64,000 bases of DNA from Chloroflexi bacterium HGW-Chloroflexi-3 (GCA_002842045.1 PHBX01000011.1:210610-274609), one strand, 5' to 3'; positions 35,183 to 45,478 are shown, numbered from the stretch's first letter. Program-made: numbers and translations. Notes: generated from the sequence alone by a model not told the origin.

Positions 35183-38047
35183 ATGACAGATTGGTCAGTA
35201 GGAGATTGGACCTGGAGCAAAACGTTCCGTCAATCCTGCCTCGTGATTGAAACCCAAACGCTTTGGGAAAACCACCTGGTACGATTGTGGTTGCCCACAA
35301 CCAATACTGTTGTTCAAGTGCAAGCAGAAGACCTTGGGCCCGTTGATGCCTCGCAGGGAAAAAAAGCAGAAGAAATCGGATGGATCAGCGCCGCAGCGCG
35401 CGTTTCTGAAGCACTGGCACAAAATGTACTGCTTGCCCCGTTGGAAGCCGATATTATCCCCTTACCACATCAAATACGTGCTCTCAGCCGAGCGGTTGCT
35501 GGTGGGCGGGTGCGCTACCTGCTGGCAGATGAAGTCGGATTAGGAAAGACTATCGAGGCTGGTTTAATCTTGCGCGAGTTGAAACTGCGCGGACGAATCA
35601 GACGGATCTTGATTGTCGCACCCAAAGGCATTGCGGTTCAATGGGTTGCAGAAATGAAGAATCGATTTGGCGAGGAGTTTCGTCTCCTTGTCCCTGGTGA
35701 ATTTGGTGCTTATCGGCGAATAGATGGTAATGAGAACCTATGGAAAGCCTATGACCAGGTAATTGTCCCAATGGATTCAGTCAAGCCGATGGAACGCCGG
35801 CGTGGCTGGAGCCAGGCACAAATCCAGGCATACAACCGAGAGCGTTTCGAAGATTTGGTTACAGCCAGTTGGGACCTGGTCATTGTAGATGAAGCGCATC
35901 GTTTAGGTGGAAGTACAGATCAAGTAGCGCGCTATCGATTGGGTGAAGGCCTGACTGGAGCAGCGCCTTATGTTCTTTTTCTCTCCGCCACTCCCCACCA
36001 AGGTAAAACCGATGCCTTCTTCCGTTTAATGAATCTCCTTGATGAACAACAATTCCCGGACGAAAACAGTGTGAATCAACAACGGGTTCAACCGTATGTG
36101 ATCCGCACAGAAAAACGACAGGCAATAGATGAGAATGGTCAACCGCTTTTTAAACCGCGCACCACCAGGCGAATCCCAATTGCATGGCAATCTCGACATC
36201 AAACTCAACGATTGTTGTATGCAGCCGTCAGTGAGTACGTGCGGCAGGGCTACAACCAGGCGTTACTTGAAAAACGAAATTATATCGGTTTTTTAATGAC
36301 ATTAATGCAGCGGCTGGTCACGTCGTCTACCGCTGCTATTCGCACCACATTAGAACGCCGTCTGGAAGTATTACGTTCTCCAGAAGAACAGTTAAGTCTC
36401 TTCCCGATAGTGGATGAAGCCGATTGGGGGGATCTGGAGAGTGAAGAAGAGTTGGATGTCCTGGTTCATGCTCGCCTCTCTGGATTAAAGAACGAACAAC
36501 AAGAAGTCGAATTGTTACTGGAAACCGCCCGCCGTTGTGAACAACAAGGGCCTGATGCTAAAGCTGAAGCCCTTTTGGATTGGATTTATAAAATTCAACA
36601 AGAAGAAAGTTCACCTGACCTCAAGGTGCTCATCTTTACCGAGTTTGTACCCACTCAAGAAATGCTGGCCGGCTTTCTCAGCCAGCGCGGCTTTTCAGTA
36701 ACCTGTTTGAACGGGTCAATGAACATGGAAGAACGGCAGCAAGTCCAAACCCAATTTGCCGGACTAACTCAGATATTGATCTCGACGGAAGCCGGTGGCG
36801 AAGGTTTGAACCTGCAATTCTGCCATGTCGTAGTGAATTATGACGTCCCTTGGAATCCAATGCGCCTTGAACAACGCATTGGGCGGGTTGACCGGATTGG
36901 TCAAGCACACCCAGTGCGGGCTTTGAATTTTCTACTGGAAGACACGATCGAAAACCGTGTTCAGGAAGTGTTAGAAGAAAAGTTAAAAGTCATCTTTAAA
37001 GAATTTGGTATCGATAAAACCAGCGACGTGTTGGATACCAGTCAAGCTGAAGCATTGTTTGATAAAGTTTACATTCAAGCAATGGTTAAGCCTGATCAAA
37101 TTGAAGAATCGGTAGAAACAGTCATGCAATTAGTGGAAGATCAAGCTCGCAATGGATTGGAAAGTACTCACCTTTTGGGATCGCAAGGTGAATTGGATCC
37201 TTTGCTTGCCAGAGAAACGTTGGATAACCCTATGCCTTATTGGTTGGAAAAGATGACCATTCAATATCTACAGGGACAGGGGTATCATCCAAAAAGAGAA
37301 GGGTATGCCTGGATTTTGAAAGCCGACCACTCAAAGGCAAATCGTAATATACACTCAGAGAGATCGGATGGAAATTCGTCTGATGTGTTGATTCGCACAA
37401 TTGAGGGGAAACCTTTCGTTTTTACACCTCAAGACAAATGGATTTCCTCCGAATCAAATCATCTAAGTCTGGATTCAGCCCTTTTACGCTTCATCCTAAA
37501 GCAAATTCCTCACTTCACCTCAGAAGAGTCAACCCCGATTGTATCCCTGCCGGGCATTCCAGAAACTTTACAAGGGTTATGGTCTTTGTGGCGAATATCC
37601 ATTTCCTCGGCAGATTGGTCTGCTGAAAGGATGCTTCCAATTTTTATGAATGAACAAGGCCGCTCGTTTTTGCCCACAGGACGATCGTTATGGGAGATGT
37701 TACTCGAGCAGGAGATTCAGGTTGATGACTATCTAGATCGATCTGCATCCAACACTGCCTTTGAACATTGCCTTTCTGCTGCAAAATCACATGGAAAAGG
37801 GATTTTCATTGAATTAATGCAAATGCACCATAAGCAGTTAGGCATGGATCGGGAAAAGGGTAATTATGCGTTCCAGATTCGCCAGAGAATGATTGAACGA
37901 GTCGGACTACCGACAGTTCGAGCGTATCGCCTGGCACAATTAGCACAAGAACAACAATCCTGGACAGCGGAAATAGAACGTAGAACCGCCATCCAACCTG
38001 AGCTAACAGCAATATTAATTCTTAATATTCAACCAAAAGTGGCATGA
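35183..38047 (+). CDS. brxHII: BREX type 3 SNF2-like helicase BrxHII
   Basis: The 954-residue protein is a superfamily 2 helicase/translocase. Walker A reads LADEVGLGKT (about residue 113), the Walker B box VIVDEAH (about 235), motif III LSATPHQGK, and the C-terminal helicase domain ends ISTEAGGEGLNLQF and RIGRVDRIGQ. This is the arrangement of RapA/DrmD-like enzymes and of BrxHII. It probably translocates on DNA during phage exclusion. It follows pglXI directly and precedes pglZ by 14 bases, as in canonical type 3 loci. DISARM DrmD is similar, but the BrxC, PglZ and BrxA neighbours decide the assignment. Confidence 0.88.
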   Translation: MTDWSVGDWTWSKTFRQSCLVIETQTLWENHLVRLWLPTTNTVVQVQAEDLGPVDASQGKKAEEIGWISAAARVSEALAQNVLLAPLEADIIPLPHQIRALSRAVAGGRVRYLLADEVGLGKTIEAGLILRELKLRGRIRRILIVAPKGIAVQWVAEMKNRFGEEFRLLVPGEFGAYRRIDGNENLWKAYDQVIVPMDSVKPMERRRGWSQAQIQAYNRERFEDLVTASWDLVIVDEAHRLGGSTDQVARYRLGEGLTGAAPYVLFLSATPHQGKTDAFFRLMNLLDEQQFPDENSVNQQRVQPYVIRTEKRQAIDENGQPLFKPRTTRRIPIAWQSRHQTQRLLYAAVSEYVRQGYNQALLEKRNYIGFLMTLMQRLVTSSTAAIRTTLERRLEVLRSPEEQLSLFPIVDEADWGDLESEEELDVLVHARLSGLKNEQQEVELLLETARRCEQQGPDAKAEALLDWIYKIQQEESSPDLKVLIFTEFVPTQEMLAGFLSQRGFSVTCLNGSMNMEERQQVQTQFAGLTQILISTEAGGEGLNLQFCHVVVNYDVPWNPMRLEQRIGRVDRIGQAHPVRALNFLLEDTIENRVQEVLEEKLKVIFKEFGIDKTSDVLDTSQAEALFDKVYIQAMVKPDQIEESVETVMQLVEDQARNGLESTHLLGSQGELDPLLARETLDNPMPYWLEKMTIQYLQGQGYHPKREGYAWILKADHSKANRNIHSERSDGNSSDVLIRTIEGKPFVFTPQDKWISSESNHLSLDSALLRFILKQIPHFTSEESTPIVSLPGIPETLQGLWSLWRISISSADWSAERMLPIFMNEQGRSFLPTGRSLWEMLLEQEIQVDDYLDRSASNTAFEHCLSAAKSHGKGIFIELMQMHHKQLGMDREKGNYAFQIRQRMIERVGLPTVRAYRLAQLAQEQQSWTAEIERRTAIQPELTAILILNIQPKVA

Positions 38048-38060
38048 TTAAGGAATTTGC

Positions 38061-40115
38061 ATGAATAACTGGCGAAATACAATCCTCAATGAGTTTACTC
38101 CAGAGGTAGCTACAATAACCGTAGTGGCCGACCCGGATGCTTTACTATCTGAGGAACTCATTATCCAGGAAATTCATGCCAGAGGTTTTGATCTCGTAGT
38201 ATTCGATGAACCAATTCCATTTCGGTATTTATTTGAACTAAACTATCGGTCCCGTGTGGGAACGGGGGATTTAAAGGAACTTATCATCCTCCTGCGAAGT
38301 GAAGAAGATAATTTTGTAAAGTTACCTTATGATATCTTGTCTGCTTCCCGAAAGTTAAGATTTGGCTTGGATCGCCTATTTCCTCAATTGAATCGTAGTA
38401 TTTTATCCCAGTTAGATCGCAGCCTATTGGATGTTTTATATCAAGCTCAGTTTATTTACTCACCACATCAATTGAGCGAAAATGCGACAAAAGACTTTAT
38501 TCTCAGACACGTGTTTGAAATTGCTCCCGAAATGGTAAAAACCCCGGCAGATTTATTGCGGATTCTTCTGCGAAAACATTATCGTGACCAAAAAATTCCA
38601 GCTACGCTGGATCAATGGCTTCTACAGATGATCCAGCGAACTGGTCGCTTCGCTGATTGGCCATTAGAAAGTATTATTCTAGAACGTGGGGCTTTTCTTT
38701 CTTTCTTACAAGAACGTTGGCCTGCTTATCTGCACTCATTAGAAGTCGGTGAAGAGGCAGTAATTCGGGATTTTTGTACAAGTTATCACCCAACTTTTGC
38801 AGGCCCAGCGATTCTACCATTTGGGAATGATGACGTTAGAGTCTATATCGATAATATGTTTGCAGAAGGGTTGTTAAAACCAATTCCTTCGTCTATGTTC
38901 ACTAAAATAGAAAGAGTTGACAGTTCCGAGCGCCATAACCTACCATTGTGGGTCAGAATGGGCATTCAATCTGATCCTGAAACAGAACGGTTTAACCGTT
39001 TACAAAAAATCCTACAAGTTATCGAAGAGGAATTCCCACCTGAGAATGCCCGACATACTGGTTGGTTAAACCTTGCTATTAAATGGGCTGAGGCAAATGT
39101 ATTGTGGTACAGTTCCCCAATAACCAAGTCGCGTCGCGATATCCAAAATAGATATGAACCTCTTCAGTCCAAATATGACTCGTTACGGCAGAATATCGAT
39201 TTATGTTTTCAAAAATGGTTGCAACAGCGCTACGGAACCTTGTATAACTTGCCATCCATTGAGCCAGTTATGGTTCATCAAATTCCTCGGTTCATGATGA
39301 AAGGTCTACAATTCCCAGATGACCGGGCAGCGCTGGTCATTATCGATGGCTTATCATTTGATCAATGGGTTGTCGTCAGAGGGGTTCTTCAAAACCAACT
39401 CCCTAACTATAAATTCCATACAACCAGCACTTTCGCATGGATTCCAACGTTGACATCGGTCTCGCGGCAATCAATTTTTGCCGGGAAACCGCCTATGTTC
39501 TTCCCAGATCGAATATGGGATACCAACGGTGAAAATACACTCTGGAGCCAATTATGGGCTGATTCAGGTTTTACGGATCGTCAGATTTACTATCGTCGCA
39601 TGACCGCAGAATTTGCAAAATTCGATCGAATTGAAGAAGATATTTCTCTTCCGAAGCTCAGAGTGATCGGTCTAGTAATCGATAAAGTTGATAAAATAAT
39701 GCATGGTATGGAACTTGGTACCGCTGGAATGTTAAATCAAGTACGTCAGTGGACAGACCAAGGTGATTTAGCAAAATTAATTCAGTTGCTATCTAAAAAT
39801 CAATATCAAGTTTATGTGTCTTCTGATCATGGTAATATTGAAGCTACCGGTGTTGGACGACCAGATGAAGGAGCAACCGCGGATTTGCGTGGCGAACGTA
39901 CCCGCATTTATCCTAATGAATCGTTACGAGCCATCGTGAAAGAAAAATTTCCTGAATCTGTTGAGTGGAAACCGGTTGGATTACCAACCAACTATTACCC
40001 CTTATTAGCAGCTAACCGGACAGCGTTTGTACAAAAAGAAAAACATACTGTCTGTCATGGCGGTATAACTTTAGAGGAAGTGATTGTACCCCTTATTAAG
40101 GTAGAGAAATTATGA
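38061..40115 (+). CDS. pglZ: BREX phosphatase-superfamily protein PglZ
   Basis: The 684-residue protein has the PglZ domain of the alkaline phosphatase superfamily in its C-terminal half. Metal-site segments are LVIIDGLSFDQW (about residue 425) and VYVSSDHGNIEATG (about 585), and the end CHGGITLEEVIVPLI is typical of PglZ. The N-terminal half is helical and unassigned. PglZ is the one component shared by all BREX types; it may act as a nuclease or phosphatase or serve as a hub. Its stop overlaps the brxA start by four bases. Confidence 0.92.
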   Translation: MNNWRNTILNEFTPEVATITVVADPDALLSEELIIQEIHARGFDLVVFDEPIPFRYLFELNYRSRVGTGDLKELIILLRSEEDNFVKLPYDILSASRKLRFGLDRLFPQLNRSILSQLDRSLLDVLYQAQFIYSPHQLSENATKDFILRHVFEIAPEMVKTPADLLRILLRKHYRDQKIPATLDQWLLQMIQRTGRFADWPLESIILERGAFLSFLQERWPAYLHSLEVGEEAVIRDFCTSYHPTFAGPAILPFGNDDVRVYIDNMFAEGLLKPIPSSMFTKIERVDSSERHNLPLWVRMGIQSDPETERFNRLQKILQVIEEEFPPENARHTGWLNLAIKWAEANVLWYSSPITKSRRDIQNRYEPLQSKYDSLRQNIDLCFQKWLQQRYGTLYNLPSIEPVMVHQIPRFMMKGLQFPDDRAALVIIDGLSFDQWVVVRGVLQNQLPNYKFHTTSTFAWIPTLTSVSRQSIFAGKPPMFFPDRIWDTNGENTLWSQLWADSGFTDRQIYYRRMTAEFAKFDRIEEDISLPKLRVIGLVIDKVDKIMHGMELGTAGMLNQVRQWTDQGDLAKLIQLLSKNQYQVYVSSDHGNIEATGVGRPDEGATADLRGERTRIYPNESLRAIVKEKFPESVEWKPVGLPTNYYPLLAANRTAFVQKEKHTVCHGGITLEEVIVPLIKVEKL

Positions 40116-40852
40116 GTAATAAACGAGATGGTCAAATTGGGTATAACCGACAGGTAGAATTGGAATGGCTGGATTTTACAGCATCATTAATCGCATCTGG
40201 AGAAACGCCACAAAGCATAAAATCTTCCTTAGATGAATACCTAAAAGATAGACTCTCAATCGGCAGCGATGCTGTTCGTGGAAGTCGTGGAAAAACGATT
40301 TCTATCTTATTGAGCATTTGGGTCACAGTTCCGAAGCACCTTACAAAATTACGAGATGATGCATTACTTTTGATGAGACATCTTTCTGCGAGCGAACACC
40401 TGGCTTTGCATTGGGGAATGACTATGACAGCATACCCCTTTTTTGGTGTTGTAGCTGACACGGCAGGTCGAATGCTCGGCCTCCAAGAAACGGTAAGTAC
40501 ATTAACATTAAAAAATAGGATGCGTGAAATATATGGGCAACGCGAACAAGTTATACGATCTACACGCTTTGTTCTATACTCATTTACTGAATGGGGAGTT
40601 TTGATTGAAACTTCTGAAAGAGGTGTATATCGATTATCTGAAACGAAAAATCTAAAGGACCATCAGCTGCAAGAATGGTTATTAAAGGCTTTTCTAATTA
40701 GTGAAGGAAAAACTCTAGCGCCAGTAAACACCGCCATTCGTTCACCCAAGTTATTCCCCTTTAAGTTTGAAGAACCTTTCCGATCTGAGAATTACTCTGA
40801 TCTGGAATTTTTTCGCCAAGGCTTGGATGAAGAAATGGTCATGATAAAGTAA
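40112..40852 (+). CDS. brxA: BREX protein BrxA (DUF1819 family)
   Basis: The 246-residue protein matches BrxA: an N-terminal LDFTASLIASGETPQSIKSS segment and a conserved helical region with HLALHWGMTMTAYPFFG (about residue 95-112). BrxA is a small helical DNA-binding protein needed for methylation or exclusion depending on the system. In type 3 loci it is the last gene, as here. It overlaps pglZ by four bases, showing translational coupling, and is followed by a strong hairpin. Confidence 0.85.
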   Translation: MSNKRDGQIGYNRQVELEWLDFTASLIASGETPQSIKSSLDEYLKDRLSIGSDAVRGSRGKTISILLSIWVTVPKHLTKLRDDALLLMRHLSASEHLALHWGMTMTAYPFFGVVADTAGRMLGLQETVSTLTLKNRMREIYGQREQVIRSTRFVLYSFTEWGVLIETSERGVYRLSETKNLKDHQLQEWLLKAFLISEGKTLAPVNTAIRSPKLFPFKFEEPFRSENYSDLEFFRQGLDEEMVMIK

Positions 40853-40904
40853 TATTCAGATGATAGATTGTGATATCAACAAAAAAACTTATGTGTAGAT
40901 ATTA

Positions 40905-40936
40905 GAACGGGCTTCGACAAATATCGAAGCCCGTTC
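40905..40936. terminator. Hairpin between BREX operon and convergent helicase gene
   Basis: GAACGGGCTTCGA and TCGAAGCCCGTTC form a perfect 13-bp stem with a CAAATA loop. No long T-tract follows on either strand, yet it lies exactly between convergent stops and probably serves both. Confidence 0.65.
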
Positions 40937-40939
40937 CTT

Positions 40940-43900
40940 CTAGATTCCAAATCCCATTTGTCCCTCCGGAACCACCTCCTTTCTTCTTGTCCTTCTAACA
41001 ACCACTGTCTTCTGACTTACCCAGTCATCCCAGGTCATCACCTTCGAACTCGGTACAATCACTGCACTCGGGGTCGTCAAGCTACCCATCGGGTTGTGGC
41101 TAACCTGCAGGTCATCAGCAAATAAGGTCTGTAAATCAGAGAGCTTCGCCCCATCCAACACATCACGTGCCAATTGAGTCAGAAAGTCACCTTCCTCTTC
41201 TGGGACAATCGCACCTCCGACCTCATCGCCGTAGACGAGCTGAGCAGCCTTCATCTTCCTGCCCATCAAGGCCAGGGCTGTCGCTTCCATCGCAGAGGAG
41301 TAGACCGAGAAAATGGCCTTGACCGGTTGGGTCTGTCCCAACCGCCACACACGCCGGACACTTTGCCAAAGCGTGTAAAGTGAATACTCGATCTCGAAAA
41401 ACACCACACTCGAGAACTGCACCAGGTCGAGTCCCGTCTCTACAAGCCGAGGGTTACAAATCAATGCATCGATGGTATTCACCCGTTTGGCAATCCACTC
41501 TTCCCGCTTGCGTGGGTCAATGTTATTGCCCAGGATGGACACCCTCAACCCGTTAGCCTGCAATGGCATCTGCACCCGATCTTGAATATCGCGGGTCCCA
41601 GTCTGACGTACATAAATCAGCACCTTACGCCCCTGCTGTTTTTCCAGCTTGCAGAAGTCGGCCAGCCAGTTTTCTTTCGGCAGCCACTTGTGACCATTTG
41701 GGTTGATCGCCGGGAGTTCCATCAGCGGAACCTTGCGTACTGACTTCCCATCCTCACCATCCACCTCATCCACCAGCACAACCTCATCCCGAAAAGCTGA
41801 ATTCGGTCGCGCCAGGCTCCATTGCAGCCAGGTGGAGAGATAGCGGCTGGATTGAACAGCCAGTTGTTTCAGACTGCTGTCCATGCTGTGGTACTGCTGT
41901 CCCTGATCGTCGAGCATATCCAGGGCAACCACCTCCTCTTTGTAAGCTGGTAACGCCAGGTTCAGGTCTTTCAAGCTCAGGAAAATGGTTGTGTCCAACA
42001 ACCGGCTGACGATGGCCGGGCTGACACCCGGCTGTTCTTTCGCTTGATTGCGATACCGCCGATTGCCTGTGTATACACCATCCTCATCGGCATCATCATC
42101 CCGTCTCCTTCGGCGAGTGGTTTCGAGCACCCCATACAGCCTTGCCCAGCGCTTTTCGTCATGGAAGGCGAAGTCGCGTCGAACGCCGTGGTTCAAACGG
42201 TGCAGCAGCCAAAATATTGAGGTGCTTTTCCCACCAAAGAACGTGCCTGTGAGGGTCAACGTCCACTTTGCGGCGGTAACCAGCTGGTGAAAAGCCACTC
42301 CCCGGTCGGAGCTCTTGGATTTAAACTGATGGGATTCGTCAGCGATTAACAGTTTAAATTTACCCTGAGCATGTTTTGCAATGTAGTCCGCAATGCTATG
42401 TCGGCGCGCACCGGTGAACTCAAATAACGGCGTTTTGCATGCATGTGAGCCCCACACCGGATCTCCATTGGTATCCAGTTTGATCCTCCCATCCGGGTCC
42501 AGTTCCCAACCAGGGACACGGTTATGACAGAACTGACGTTTTTCTGCCAGCTCTTTCAGGTCGGTTACAGGGATGACAAAGCCATCCTTTTCGACCATCA
42601 CCACCTTGCCACAGTCCGGGCAGGCGCAGGCATCTACGATCTTGCCAGTCAATGGATCCCTGGTTTTACGCCAGATCACCGCCGGCTGCCAACCTGTGCC
42701 AAACTTGGCTGAGGTGTGCGCCACAACTGCCACCCATCTCGGTTTATTCCCTCCCGTTCTATTAGCTGTTTCATTTGCCTGATGGAACTGTTCCAGAAAG
42801 TTGCCAACGTCATTTACGTCAAACGCTTCATCGCTATTTCGCCCGATCCGGCGCAGTTCACGTGCATGTGCACCGGGGATGACCTCTTCGATTTCCCGAA
42901 TCCACTTGGGAACCAGGTGCGGCGGGCAGAGTACCAGAGCCGGGTAGGCATCCAGCAATTCAATCACTGCTGATCCAATGGAAGTTTTTCCCGAACCCAT
43001 CTCCGCCTGGCAATTGGCTACACCGTTTTTACGGATCGAGCGCGCCAACGCCGCAGCCGCATGTCGCTGGGCAGGTAACAATCCAGCCCGTTCCTGACCA
43101 GGTAGCGGTTTTCGTTGTGTCCCGATGGTATCAAGAACGGCAATCTCTTGTGGAGTCGGGTCCAGATTGTAGAGCGGTTTATAGGTCTCCAACACATGAG
43201 CAGCGATCTTTTCGCCGTGAACTTTCATGAAGTCGGAAAGTCCTTTGACATCCTGGATCACCTGGATGCCGTCCTGTCGGAGAACCGCTACAGTGGTTAC
43301 GAATTTGTCTTTGTAGGTTTCGACTACAGTATCCGCATCTTTGGCATCAGGCTGTTCTGTCTTTTCAACTACTTTGATCACCCGCCCCTTAATGAGCATG
43401 GGCTTACCCGCTTCATCGGTCAACCGTACGGTGCCCATCATGCCAGAGGCCATGAGCATCGCAATATGCCCCTTTTTTAAGGGCATGACCGGTTGGGAGA
43501 GCTGCGTCAAGCTGCGTGTGGGGTGGATCAGATCCAGCCATTCGTTGGTCTTGTGAACACCTGCTTCAATTGTGGCTTCAACCACTTCTTCCGATTCCCA
43601 ATCCGTGCGCTTGAACACAATCGGTTTACCATTTACACCACGTGCAGGTGCTGACAGTAGTTCATAGACCGGTTCAACAGCGGTTTCTATAGGTTCCAGT
43701 TCTGTGGTTACCAGGCTTTGCAGGGAAAGCACCTCCTTGTCGGTGGGAAGCTGGTATAGCTTACGTTTGTACGCCAGCACTACCACCTGCTTGAATTTTT
43801 CATACAATCCATCCGGAAAACGATAGACTGTGATGGCCTCGTAATGCCCGGCTAACAGGCGAGCGACTTCAATCATGCCCAGGATTTTCTGAGGGATGAT

Positions 43901-44296
43901 GTAGGTCAGCAAGCCGCCGCGCATCAGTTTGGATGTGGTCGTCTTGAGAAAATCCCATTCCAGCCGCTTTTGACCGTCAAAACGGTCAAACTCATACGGC
44001 GGGTTTAGATAGAGCCAGGAAATGCTTTCGTCGCTCAAGACACAGGTCTGCCAGGGAGCCTGGTAGACCTTATCCATCACGTTCTGTGCTTTTTCAGCCC
44101 GATCCGGGGAGAGTTCGACGCCCCAGGTTTCGCAGTTAAGAGCTTTCCCTAGGATTGAAGCGGCTTTGCCTTCCCCTGCACAGGGATCAAATAACCGCCC
44201 TTTTTCTACAGGCGGTTTCAGGTAAGTGCGGATGATCTCGACAACCGGATCATCAGTGGGATAGTATCCCATTCTTTCAATTGCTGGTGGACGCAT
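40940..44296 (-). CDS. DNA methyltransferase-SNF2 helicase fusion
   Basis: The 1118-residue protein joins two enzymes. Residues about 1-190 form a Rossmann methyltransferase with SAM motif DPCAGEG (37-43) and catalytic NPPY (98-101), typical of N6-adenine enzymes. From about 400 a superfamily 2 helicase follows: Walker A AEMGSGKTS (about 428), the Walker B box LLIADESH (about 650), and a C-terminal helicase domain ending GLDLVQF and SVRRVWRLGQ. Zinc-binding CACPDC lies between. Comparable fusions are carried by phages and plasmids, for example the DarB anti-restriction protein of phage P1, so protection or modification of element DNA is plausible. The gene is preceded by CACAAGGAG and a large hairpin. 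Confidence 0.8.
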   Translation of the reverse strand: MRPPAIERMGYYPTDDPVVEIIRTYLKPPVEKGRLFDPCAGEGKAASILGKALNCETWGVELSPDRAEKAQNVMDKVYQAPWQTCVLSDESISWLYLNPPYEFDRFDGQKRLEWDFLKTTTSKLMRGGLLTYIIPQKILGMIEVARLLAGHYEAITVYRFPDGLYEKFKQVVVLAYKRKLYQLPTDKEVLSLQSLVTTELEPIETAVEPVYELLSAPARGVNGKPIVFKRTDWESEEVVEATIEAGVHKTNEWLDLIHPTRSLTQLSQPVMPLKKGHIAMLMASGMMGTVRLTDEAGKPMLIKGRVIKVVEKTEQPDAKDADTVVETYKDKFVTTVAVLRQDGIQVIQDVKGLSDFMKVHGEKIAAHVLETYKPLYNLDPTPQEIAVLDTIGTQRKPLPGQERAGLLPAQRHAAAALARSIRKNGVANCQAEMGSGKTSIGSAVIELLDAYPALVLCPPHLVPKWIREIEEVIPGAHARELRRIGRNSDEAFDVNDVGNFLEQFHQANETANRTGGNKPRWVAVVAHTSAKFGTGWQPAVIWRKTRDPLTGKIVDACACPDCGKVVMVEKDGFVIPVTDLKELAEKRQFCHNRVPGWELDPDGRIKLDTNGDPVWGSHACKTPLFEFTGARRHSIADYIAKHAQGKFKLLIADESHQFKSKSSDRGVAFHQLVTAAKWTLTLTGTFFGGKSTSIFWLLHRLNHGVRRDFAFHDEKRWARLYGVLETTRRRRRDDDADEDGVYTGNRRYRNQAKEQPGVSPAIVSRLLDTTIFLSLKDLNLALPAYKEEVVALDMLDDQGQQYHSMDSSLKQLAVQSSRYLSTWLQWSLARPNSAFRDEVVLVDEVDGEDGKSVRKVPLMELPAINPNGHKWLPKENWLADFCKLEKQQGRKVLIYVRQTGTRDIQDRVQMPLQANGLRVSILGNNIDPRKREEWIAKRVNTIDALICNPRLVETGLDLVQFSSVVFFEIEYSLYTLWQSVRRVWRLGQTQPVKAIFSVYSSAMEATALALMGRKMKAAQLVYGDEVGGAIVPEEEGDFLTQLARDVLDGAKLSDLQTLFADDLQVSHNPMGSLTTPSAVIVPSSKVMTWDDWVSQKTVVVRRTRRKEVVPEGQMGFGI

Positions 44297-44319
44297 TGTT
44301 CACTCCTTGTGTGAGAAAT

Positions 44320-44386
44320 AAATTCCCCGGAGGAGGCGCGTCCCACCCCTTGAGGGGATGAAAAGCGCCCCCTCCGGGGTGAATTT
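44320..44386 (-). terminator. Large GC-rich hairpin upstream of the fusion gene
   Basis: A stem of about 20 pairs (44320-44339 with 44365-44386, one mismatch and one bulge) encloses a second small hairpin, CCCCT-TG-AGGGG. On the minus strand it is followed by TTTATTTC. It may attenuate or terminate transcription between two minus-strand genes. Confidence 0.55.
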
Positions 44387-44407
44387 GGTAATATTTTACT
44401 TGTTCGC

Positions 44408-45478
44408 TCAGGCAGCGATCAGCGAGATATCCTCTTGTGCCAACAACTCGGTCAGCAGTTCTTGCCAGTCCGCTTGCAGGTCGATTCTGGCTCCCAGGAT
44501 GCAATCACCGACCGTGACCAGATCATGAACCAGCTTGCGATTACGAGCCTGTTTCCAAATGATGGTTGCCCACTCATCCAGGATCGGCACCTCCAGGGCT
44601 TCTTTGATCCGTTCGATGAAGAGCCGGATCATTTCTCTTCCTGGTTCAGGCGTTTCTCGAAAGACTAGCAGATAAGCATTGAGGTCCTCTGGTTCCCATT
44701 TTCCGGGTAGCGCCAACCGTGATACGAACCCGACATGATGACTGGTGTATTCGGGCATGGCTTGCCAGGCTTGCTCATACTTGTCGGTGGGGATAAGGCT
44801 GACATCGCCCACACCATCCTGCGTCATTTGCAGCGGTTTACCGCACATGAGCGTCACTCGCAGTGATTCCAGACTGGTCTTGTAACCGGCGAGACCGACG
44901 TATGCCAGGTTGTGGTCACTATCGTAAGCATAACCGGTGACATGCGCCATGGCTTGGCCATTTCGCAACTTTGGCACCGCTTCAGAAAACAGGCGCTCGC
45001 CTAGTCTGACCTTGTTATTTTCCTTTGGAATGATTTTCCAGACGACGATTCCGGCATTAACCCGCTCCAGTTCTTCGTTGAGTTCCCGTAGAACTTCGTA
45101 CAACCCCTTCCAGGGCTGCACGCCGGTGAATGTGATGCAGGCTTCGCCGCCTTGGATATTGATTCTCCTGTCTTGCACATCGAGGGTGGCTTCTGCCAGG
45201 GACAGGGTTCGGTAGTTCGCTAACACCTGCGGCAGTTTCTCACCCGATTTTGCAGTGAACAGGTATGCGCCGAGTTCCGAATCGTACTTCAGAAAGCCGG
45301 CTTTTCCAATTGCGTAATCGTATGGGTACGCTGCCCGGGTCAGTTCTTGACCTAGATCCTCTCTGGTCGGCAAGCCACTGCCATCCTTATGGGCAGCAAT
45401 AACAACCTTGCCCTCCTTCTGCCTGGCGATAATGCGGTTCACTTTTTCGCGCAGGTATTTGTCTTCGTAAACGTTCAT
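44408..45478 (-). CDS. Hypothetical element protein, unknown
   Basis: This 356-residue protein is soluble with mixed alpha/beta composition and no motif I recognise. A central part (about residues 105-200) has repeated short strands, and the C-terminal third is helical (MIRLFIERIKEALEVPILDE). It lies upstream of the methyltransferase-helicase gene on the same strand. AAAGGAGGATCAC precedes the ATG, a ribosome-binding leader shared with several other genes of this module. Confidence 0.6.
   Translation of the reverse strand: MNVYEDKYLREKVNRIIARQKEGKVVIAAHKDGSGLPTREDLGQELTRAAYPYDYAIGKAGFLKYDSELGAYLFTAKSGEKLPQVLANYRTLSLAEATLDVQDRRINIQGGEACITFTGVQPWKGLYEVLRELNEELERVNAGIVVWKIIPKENNKVRLGERLFSEAVPKLRNGQAMAHVTGYAYDSDHNLAYVGLAGYKTSLESLRVTLMCGKPLQMTQDGVGDVSLIPTDKYEQAWQAMPEYTSHHVGFVSRLALPGKWEPEDLNAYLLVFRETPEPGREMIRLFIERIKEALEVPILDEWATIIWKQARNRKLVHDLVTVGDCILGARIDLQADWQELLTELLAQEDISLIAA

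Noticed and set aside
23738..40852. DISARM system (helicase plus methyltransferase)
   Set aside because: BrxHII resembles DrmD, but BrxC, PglZ and BrxA are present and DrmA, DrmB and DrmC are absent.
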